A stretch of 64,000 bases of DNA from Erythrocercus mccallii (taxonomy: Eukaryota > Chordata > Aves > Passeriformes > Dicruridae): positions 248,001-312,000 of the forward strand of contig VZRG01000265.1 in NCBI GenBank assembly GCA_013397435.1, read 5' to 3'. Positions 52,801 through 61,020 of the stretch are shown in pieces. The notes beneath the pieces are model-generated. The model searched no databases and was not told where the DNA came from. It saw only the letters and a program-made list of their open reading frames with translations. The first letter of the stretch is position 1. The number at the start of each line of letters is the position of its first letter. The translations under genes were made by a program, and so were the position numbers.

Positions 52801-55800
52801 TTTTTGATCAAGGGACAGAACTGGTCCCCTCCTGAATACTACTTGGTACTTCACTTTTAACTTATGGTTCTGTCAAGCTATATTAACTAATTAGTGGCTT
52901 GGAAACAGTAGACAGAGTATGTAATGTCTGGAGTCCCAGGCTTTAGAATATTTTGCCCAAAAGAGTGTGATTAGTGTGTCACTCACTAACACACAGTCAC
53001 TTTAAGTTTTATTTCCTTTACAAAACACCTTCCAAACTAAAGACCACCTGAATGAATTCAGGAATGAGCTACCCTGTGCTGTCTATAAAAGTTGGAAAGG
53101 TACCCTGTCCTGAAACTCCTTTTTTATGGGGAAGGCAGATTTACATAATCCTCATCCCTTTCTCTTCAGAACTGGACAATTGATAGGAAACTCAGAGCTG
53201 TTAATTCCTACAGTTAATCTTAATGGTTGATTTTATGCTTGCAAATGTTATTCTAAAGTGTTAGAGTAAATAGAACGCTACACTGTTGTTGATTTAAGTG
53301 ATTATACATACTGTCTCCCATCCAAAGGATTATTTACTAAGGTAACAAACTCAAAATGAATTAAAAAATACTTTTTTATTCATGGTGGAATTCACGCATG
53401 GAATTCATTGCCACAGGATATTATCAAAGCTAACACTGCAGTTCAGAATTAATGACATAAAAGAAATTAAATTACAGAATAGTAACCTTAATGTGACATT
53501 CAGGTTTTACAACTGCCCGCCTAATACAGGAAATAGACAGGTAAGACCCTCAGGAAAAGAGTAGTCCATTAATACAACCACATCCTGAACATAATGCATC
53601 AAAAGATATACCTTTAACAAACAGACCAAAACAGCTGATTTATCTGACAAAGTAACTCCCAGTATACCAGTTTCTCCCAGTAAAAGAATGAGAAGGTTCC
53701 CTCACTCATATTCCTGGCAGCAAAAACTGCACTTTCTCAGAAAACTTCTTACCTACACACTACCAGCTTCTGACCTGGTTAGTTTCAGAGACCTGTCAAG
53801 ATGACTGAATGAAGATCTGTGTAATGCTACAGAAAACTTTTACCTTAGAAAACAAATCTGGATTGATTTAGTTACAAATATTGATCAGTCTGCTGCAGTA
53901 CAGGAAAAAAATTATAGAGCCTCTTACTTGCAAATCATACTTAGCGTATCTTTAGAACTGCCTAAGGTATTAGAAGGGCTAGTACAATCTACTGACGACA
54001 CAGACTTTTGCACTAATTAGAACTTGCTAACTTCATTCTTCACAATGGAAATTAAACAGTCTGTTTTGCAGAATGCTACAGTCTAACACCTGAAAGTACT
54101 TACTGATCTTCCTGAAGTGAAACATTATCCTCAAAAAAAACCACACCACAGCTTCACAAAAGCTATCATTTCAAAGTGAAAAGACATGTAGAGAAGAAAA
54201 TGTGGAGCATTTTCCTCTGAAGGAGGACATATTTTGGTGCGCCTTTCAGATACAAAGCTTTGGATGATACTTCCTTCCAAGAGTCCTTTTAGCAACACCA
54301 GCCACTCTGAAGTTACTTGGCTTTTCCCAGCATTTGCAAGTCTGCTGCTCTAACAAATGTGTTGGTGAAGATGTGACATGAAATTACTTTAGTGTTTTAG
54401 TGGTTAAAACTGTTGAACTCTGTCCCCTGCCTATTGTGTATCAGTTGTTGTTTCCAGCATTTTTTTACTTTTAGCAAATACCTGAAATGAAAGAGCACCA
54501 TAACTACCCACAAACAGGTGCAATAATAGTATCATTCTCTTCCCTGATCTCCATCAGAAACATCTACCAAAAATGAGTTATAACCAAATACACACAGGTC
54601 TGTCATCTTTTGACTTGACTGCTCTGCTATAAAAAAAAAAAAAAAAAAAAAAAAAAAGGCCCAGTGTCATACCTACAATTTAGAAGACAGGGAATTTCAT
54701 GCATGACATGAGTTTCATGAGCTCCAACACAACAAATAAAGGATTCAAATGCTTTCCAGTTCTTATAGTCACCAGGCAAACTGTCCACTTTCTTCAAGTA
54801 ACACTCACCAGTCAGTTGTCTCCCAGATTTCCATTCCCACATTCAACACTATCTGTGGAACAAGTTACCCATCAGGTAAGCTCATCTTGGTAATTAAGTG
54901 GATTCAACCACTTAACAGAATGGTTAGGATAAATAAGTAAAGAAGGTAAGAACTTACGGAGAGAAGTTTTATTCCTGTTTTTTGTGGGATTCATCTTTAA
55001 GTGGTTTTCCAGCCTGAGCGCTAGAGAATACGCAGAGGCAGTCAACCCGAGATGGCTGTTGCAGAACAGCAAGGGATGCTGTACTTGCAGCAGACTGCTG
55101 CCTCCCCACTCTCCCAAAAACTCTTTCTTCTGGATCATAATTGACTCTAGGTGGAAGCCACAGAGATTGCAATGACATTTTGTGCACAAGGACATCTAAC
55201 CCTGTGCCTACAAGCCCGGAAAATGTTGCTCCTGCACAACTGGGTATACATTGCTCCCCTTTGACACCTTTCACCTGCCCCCATTGAACAACGCAAAAAT
55301 TCCTGTAATCAAAGAAGCCAGGTAAAATAATTTAAATCATTTGAATGGGGAAGGAAAGCTTCCATTTTAGCTGGTTTAGGATCTCTTGTGTGAACTGACA
55401 TCCAAGTTAACTTTTTTTTCAGCATGCTACCCACTAATGCTTCCTAGACTTTTTGTTGCTGTGACTAATACTTTTATGAGTGTTCTGGGACAACAGCAGA
55501 GTTTCAGAGCATAATGGGAACTCTGTGTGAATTTTTATCATGCTGGTCCCTATCATTCTCTTGGTACATCATAATAAATATTCCCCAATGTCACCATCAC
55601 ACCAAAAAACCCCACCAGTCTGATCTTTGCCTTTTTTTAAGTAACTGACCAGTTTTAGAACATAATGAGCAGGACTTTCCCCATCTACAGGAAGTTTATT
55701 TCAACTTTAAAAATATATCAAAGTTTTTTTATATGTTTGTATGCATTGTCACATGCAATGCCACTACACAAACTGCCCTCTAGTCTGAACAGTCCTGCAT

Positions 55801-58800
55801 CACAACTTGCTATGTCATCACCATGACATCACCTGCAGAGACAGGCATGTAAAAATAATTCAGTCACCTGAAAATGGCAACAAAATGTCATATTCTACGA
55901 TCATTTCTTGAACAGACATCTCCAGTGAAATCAATGAAAAGGACAAAATAAATAATAACCCAAGCACAGCTGCCTCCACAGGCTTGCCTTAGTATTACAG
56001 TTGTCCAATTTATTCTCTCTATAGGAAATGTGAGTAGCAATAATTCAAAGCAGCAAAGCACATAGGGAGGTATCGGATTCTGAAAGACACTTCAAACATG
56101 TAATTTAAGAAGCATTTTAGTACCTAGTAATGTAGTAATTCAGGTATCTCCCCTTCAAATTTTTCATCAATATTTGTTAATTTGGGGATAAAAGATCACC
56201 CAGGCATCCTGGGATCTACCTTTTCCTTCCAAGGCAGAACACAGACCTCACTCCCACTGAGGCACTTCCAGCAGGTGAATATATTAATTTTTGAAAACAA
56301 TGTAATGATTTAAGAAATAGTCTCTGTAACACATTGTTCATAACCTGAAGAGATGCTAATTCTGATTCATTCAGTATCATTCTCATGACTACTGGTTGCT
56401 GAAAGGAGAAATAAAAGAAATAAAATGAAGAAAAATAATTCTTGCTATTTACCAATTTAAGTATTTGGCTCAAAGAAAGTAGTGAAAATTTCCACATAAT
56501 ATCTCAACTCTGTCACCAAGAAAATTTCTAAAGAATTTTCTTTTTACCTGCCATTGCTTACAAAACCCTGACACCTGCACTCAAGCCCCCAGAAAACCCC
56601 AAATTTTCTAGAACTGTCTACAACTCTTAGTTTATTTGTGTCAAAATTCTAGAGTTCAGAAAGCAAGTGTAACTTCTGGGAAGCACTTAACCCAGGCAAT
56701 TACCTCACTGAAGCCCATTTGCTGATAACAAACAATCCAACAGCATCAGTCAAAACCCAGAGAAAGGCATCCTCTAGAAAAATCTCCTAAGCATTGTTTT
56801 GTCTAGCACCCCATTTGAAAATAGCCATATTTTGCTCAAGAGAAAACTAATGAATTGTGTGTGAACTAAAACAATTGGAAGCAGCATAATTAAAAACTGT
56901 TATCAAGTAAGCCAGCTTTGTGGTTCGAGTCTCTGTAAACCAAAGAAAGCAATTACCAAAAGATTGCTTTCATGCCTTACCTCACCATGGAAAATCATTT
57001 CTTGCATTTTTCAAGTACATATGAGCAACAAAAAAGACAGGTTCACACCAAGGCTCAAGCTTTAAAAGACAAAATACAAAAAGCCCACTTTCCAATAAAA
57101 TGCCAAAATCCCCCTCCCCTCTATTTTGTTATTTGTTTTTTCAGCATTGTACTACTACAGTACAGAAAAAATACCACATTGTAGTAATCACACTAAAAAA
57201 AATCCAATAAAGTACCCAACTCTCTCGGTCTTATTACAGAACATACTACTTTATTTGCAATAAGTTTCACATTACCCTAATTTACTATTTAAACTCTAGG
57301 ATCACATTGGACTGAATGTAAGATTTTTATCATGAAAATAACATGACAGGATCAACCTTGAAGTCGCTAGCTTTGCAATCTCCAAAGCCTTTCATTCTGT
57401 GCATGTTAAATTTCCTGTCTTCATCGAACGCTCAAGAGGCATCATTCTTGAGCTTTAAATGGAAACATCTAGGCTTACCTGCACAAGATTAGACTCTTCA
57501 GTGCTACAGTTCCGAGCCTAAAAATTCTTACCAAGAATTGTGTTTTCTCAGTCACATGGTACTGATCAGTGCTCGGAAAGTATTTCATCACAGCAAACTG
57601 ACGTTTTTTCATAAATGCAAACTAGCATTAGTATTTATTTTAAAAGTATGTAAACTTAAGGCATTTAAGGTATTAAGACTTAAAGCATTAACCATTTTAA
57701 GAATCTGTTTTCAGCCTAGCAGATCTGCTATTTTTAATGAGTTTGCCACAGTTGCCATTGCCCTCCACACACCTAGTCAGGGCTCTCCAGCATTGTTACT
57801 TTCTAGTGTTAGAAACAAAAAAGAAAAATATATAAGAAACTGTAGTAATTGAGCATTTTACAATCACACACAATGGATTCTGAACCAAAAGAACCACTCT
57901 GTATTTCCCCCTTTTGGCAGTGCCAGACACATTCACTGCCCAGACGGGGCAGGAGACAGAAGAGCATCAGTCTCACAGTGAGTCCTTGTGGCAGCTTTTC
58001 AGCTGCGGATGCAATCTCACCGTAAGTCATACAAAAAAAACATCAGTCTAAAAAGCCTTTTTCAGGAAGCCCATGAAACACTTCCTTGATGCTTTGGAAA
58101 GGAAGAGAGCATTGGCTCAGGGGTGGCTCAGGGATAACTCAGGTGCAGACACAGGGTAAGTGCAAGAGTGAAGCAGGCTGAACTATGTTTCACCCTACTG
58201 AGGACTCTTCTAAGAGCTTGTAAAGGGGAAAAAAATAACACCTACAGATACAAACTAAGGCAAGAGAAAAGCTGTTTGTACATTTACCAATTCTTCTCTC
58301 AAATCCAACTGAACAAGATAGCTAGGTCCAAACCCAAAAGTTCCGCAGTGGGATTTCTTCTTCGTACTCAAGATGAGAAGTGCCTCTTTCAGGTTTTATA
58401 TTTCGATTAATCCTCAGATGAGTAAGATTTATGAGCATAAGCAATTCATGACAACATCAGTTCTCATCTGTGGAGGTATTACTGCAATGAGAAAGTACTT
58501 CTGCATTACTAAACATCAGGAATATGGACTGCAAAACCATTTTATCTGAACTTGTTTTGATACAGAAGGAGTCTGGCAAGAGCCAGATTGAGCATCTGAC
58601 GAACAATACCCCTCCTATTTTAATACCACAGCAAGATGATATATTATTAGAGTAATACTAAAAAAAAATCACCTAAACACCATTTCTTTTCTAGAATCCT
58701 TCCTTCTACCCATGCGTCTTTCCAGTAACTTCATCCTCATACTTTAACGATCTTTCATATATTTAAAGAAAATATGGAGCCCAACTGATTCCAAACAGGG

Positions 58801-59139
58801 AGTTAGCTTTATGACTAACGCCGGCACTGAAAGACTTGCCTGACACCCCCACCCCTACGCTTTGAGGGCATCCCACCACCTGCCCCATGCATTACCACCC
58901 AACTCCTTCACGCACAGAGCTCCCACGCACTGGCCACCAAGGCACAGACACCTGGTTGCACAGGGACAGCTTTAAAGTCCCTTTGCCCTTCCCAGCATCA
59001 GTGGTGGCCATCCAAGCCTAGGGCTGGGCACCTGCGGGGAGGCCACGGTCTGTAGAAGGAGCAGAAAGCGGGTGCAGATGCTGGTGATGATCTGAAAAGC
59101 TGCCTCCATCTCATCCCTCGTACAACCGTGCTAACAGCA
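49891..59139. other. Intron 1 unique sequence, promoter-side part
   Basis: AT-rich intronic DNA with A runs at 52627-52639 and 54631-54657. GC content rises gradually from about 58800 towards the CpG island. I recognise no exon, RNA gene or interspersed repeat in it. ORFs of 60-110 codons have no features of real coding sequence. Confidence 0.6.
54631..54657. repeat. Poly(A) run, 27 bases
   Basis: Uninterrupted A run in intron 1; poly(T) on the transcribed-sense strand. Confidence 0.93.
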
Positions 59140-59878
59140 CCCACCACACGGCCTCTGGCAAAGCGACAGGGGGAAAAGTGCATTTTCACTCCAGGCCGCG
59201 AAAGCAGGAGGGCTGCACACGGCGAGGCACCAGGGAGCGCCCTGCGTCCCGCATGCCTCCAGCGGGGTTGAGGATGGGATCCGCGTCCTCTTTCCCGGAG
59301 GAGATGTCGGAGGCAGGGGAGGGCATCTAGAACCAGAGTATGGGGCAGCTCCCGGGCAGGGTGGAGAGAGAGATGCTGAAACAGAGAGACTGGCCGGGCT
59401 ACCATGGGGTTAGTCAAGGGCAAAGCCCCGGGAAGGATGCGCGTTTCGGGGGCCGCAGGGCAGCTCGCTCCTGAAAGGACGGCGAGCCCGCGTGGAGAGT
59501 GGGAGTCGCTCCCGGCGCCCGCTCCGTGCGGCCGGGAAGGGGCTGGCGGCGGCCCGGGACCAGCCCGGGAGCCCCGCGGCTGCCGCGCAAGGTACGGCCG
59601 GCACCGCTCCGCCGCTCGCGGAGGATGCGCGACGCGGGGCTGACCATCGGTTTCTCTCCGCGCCGTGTCATTCCTGGCCCCCTTCCTCAGCTCCCGCCCC
59701 GCAGCCCTCCACCGCTCCGGCCGGCACCAGCCCCGGCCGAGGTGCCCTCCGCAACCGCGGCTTTCGAGGCCACCCCGTCGTCCGGGCAATCCGGACTTTA
59801 TTCAGAGTTTCTTTCAAATTGTGCGGAGGGCACGGATTAATATTAACGTGTTCACCCATGGCTGGACACCGTAGTTCT

Positions 59879-59908
59879 CCATCCAAAAATAATTAGTTTC
59901 TTGGATGG
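59879..59908. repeat. Inverted repeat enclosing a TAATTA site in the CpG-island valley
   Basis: CCATCCAA and TTGGATGG are perfect 8-bp arms around a 14-base AT-rich loop that contains TAATTA, the core homeodomain site. It lies about 590 bases into intron 1, between the two GC-rich lobes of the island. Confidence 0.8.
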
Positions 59909-60473
59909 CCGCCTGCTAAGTATCGCGATTTAATAAACTGAAATTCCTCTCTCTCAAAGTACGAAAAATCTACCTCCTGAAAACCTCCGTAAATTTTAGA
60001 ATTACTCCTACTGAAAGACGCTCACTGCTCCCCTTACAAAGTACCCCGAAACCCTAACGCGGCGGCTGAGCCAGCCTGCCTGGAGGGCAAACCCTGAATC
60101 CTCATCTCTCCCACGCCTAGCCGGAGGATGCGGGACAACGCGGGACCCGGGAACCAGCGGCAGCTGTTCCGAGCGAAAAGCCGCGGAGCCCTGCGGAGCC
60201 CCGCACGCCGGAGCCGCGGTGGGAAGCAGAGCCCCGCCACACGTGCGAGCCCCGCACCGCGGCTGGACAACAACGGCGGCAAAACTTAATAACAACGACA
60301 ACGTCCATTTAAGAAATCAGGGGCGAGTTACGAAGTTTAAAGTTTCTTGGAGAAACAGCGGAACGGGGGAGATGCCACGAGGAAGGAGAGCGGAGCATCC
60401 CCCGAACCGCCGGCCCCGGCGGGCAGCGACAGCGGCCCCACGGCTCCGGGACGCGCACCCGCCCGGGGACCCA

Positions 60474-60493
60474 CGGAGGGAGGGAGGGAGGGA
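60474..60493. repeat. (GGGA)n short tandem repeat next to the exon 1 donor
   Basis: About five GGGA units on the plus strand, read as CCCT on the transcribed-sense strand. The repeat starts within six bases of the exon 1 splice donor at 60498, so the first bases of intron 1 are GTACGT followed by the CCCT repeat. Its length could vary between individuals. Confidence 0.85.
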
Positions 60494-60498
60494 CGTAC
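60493..60498 (-). promoter_or_regulatory. PIEZO2: Splice donor of PIEZO2 exon 1
   Basis: GTACGT follows ACTGCCG. Positions +1, +2, +3, +5 and +6 fit the donor consensus and +4 is C instead of A. Reading frame and protein continuity with exon 2 support this site over the adjacent CG. Confidence 0.88.
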
Positions 60499-60562
60499 CG
60501 GCAGTCAAGCACACGGGCAGGAGCAGCCGGAAGGTGAGCCCGCACACCACCTCGCTGGCCAT
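60499..60562 (-). CDS. PIEZO2: PIEZO2 coding exon 1 (residues 1-21 plus first base of codon 22)
   Basis: This is the first coding exon of the mechanosensitive cation channel PIEZO2. The family protein is about 2,800 residues and forms a three-bladed trimer in the plasma membrane of touch and proprioceptive neurons and Merkel cells. The exon starts MASEVVCGLTFRLLLP, which I recognise as the PIEZO2 N-terminus; compared with my recollection of the human protein, positions 10, 17, 20 and 21 differ conservatively. PIEZO1 starts quite differently. The ATG has G at -3 and G at +4, a strong Kozak context. An in-frame TAG at 60631-60629 lies 23 codons upstream with no ATG between, which fixes the start. 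The exon ends in ACTGCCG followed by the donor GTACGT, leaving phase 1. The leftover G joins the CC that opens exon 2 to give Ala22. Residues 9-21 begin the first hydrophobic segment of the blade. No frameshift or stop is seen. Confidence 0.95.
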
Positions 60563-60739
60563 CGCGGCGGGCGGGGGTCGCGGCCGGCCGGCCGGAGAGC
60601 CGTCCCTCTCTGCGCGCCACCGCCGCTCCTAGGGCCGCCCGTGAGCGGAGCCGCCGCGGCGGCGGAGCATCGCCCGTCACCTCCTCGCCTCAGCCGCGCT
60701 GCCTCACGCCTCCCGCCGCATCCCGGCGGCAGCCCGTGC
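60563..60739 (-). other. PIEZO2: PIEZO2 5' UTR / proximal promoter side of exon 1 (visible part)
   Basis: GC-rich sequence directly upstream of the start codon and running into the N gap. It contains the in-frame TAG at 60631-60629 and no in-frame ATG after it. The transcription start cannot be placed from sequence alone, so the split between 5' UTR and promoter is unknown. The block holds many CpGs and tandem CCGGC/GCCGG units around 60580-60595, a composition usual for housekeeping-like and neuronal CpG-island promoters without a TATA box. Confidence 0.7.
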
Positions 60740-60932
60740 NNNNNNNNNNNNNNNNNNNNNNNNNNNNNNNNNNNNNNNNNNNNNNNNNNNNNNNNNNNNN
60801 NNNNNNNNNNNNNNNNNNNNNNNNNNNNNNNNNNNNNNNNNNNNNNNNNNNNNNNNNNNNNNNNNNNNNNNNNNNNNNNNNNNNNNNNNNNNNNNNNNNN
60901 NNNNNNNNNNNNNNNNNNNNNNNNNNNNNNNN
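60740..60932. other. Assembly gap (193 N)
   Basis: An uninterrupted run of N, flanked on both sides by extremely GC-rich sequence (CCGGCGGCAGCC on the left, CCGCCCCCGCCC on the right). It falls 178 bases upstream of the start codon, so it removes part of the 5' UTR or core promoter. Gaps in such GC-rich promoter DNA are common in short-read bird assemblies; the true length may differ from 193. Confidence 0.99.
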
Positions 60933-61020
60933 CCGCCCCCGCCCGCGGCCCCTCCGCGGGCACCGTCCTGCCACCGCGCCGGCTCCCCTTCGGCGCTGAA
61001 AACTTCGCTGAGTTTTCCTA

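Larger units (their letters stand above)
10140..60498 (-). other. PIEZO2: PIEZO2 intron 1 (about 50.4 kb)
   Basis: The intron is bounded by GTACGT at 60498-60493 and a polypyrimidine tract with CAG at 10142-10140. Both ends are phase 1. It contains no other exon that I can recognise, and exons 1 and 2 join with no missing residues relative to the known PIEZO2 N-terminus. Its contents are unique AT-rich DNA, CR1 and LTR insertions and simple repeats, listed separately. Very long first introns are typical of PIEZO2 and of other neuronal genes and often carry enhancers. Confidence 0.9.
59140..61020. promoter_or_regulatory. CpG island over PIEZO2 exon 1 and the start of intron 1
   Basis: CpG dinucleotides are abundant here, while they are scarce in most of the remaining 62 kb. 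The island has two GC-rich lobes, about 59140-59800 inside intron 1 and about 60040-61020 over exon 1 and upstream. An AT-richer valley at about 59800-60040 separates them. The position over the first coding exon makes this the likely main PIEZO2 promoter. The long ORFs seen on both strands here, including one of 263 codons on the minus strand at 59789-58998, are the usual effect of few stop codons in GC-rich DNA. Boundaries are by eye. Confidence 0.85.

Noticed and set aside
58998..59789. 263-codon minus-strand ORF and several overlapping ORFs in the GC-rich region
   Set aside because: They overlap in several frames on both strands, are rich in Arg, Pro, Gly and Ala, and lie in a CpG island, where stop codons are rare. 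No domain is recognisable.
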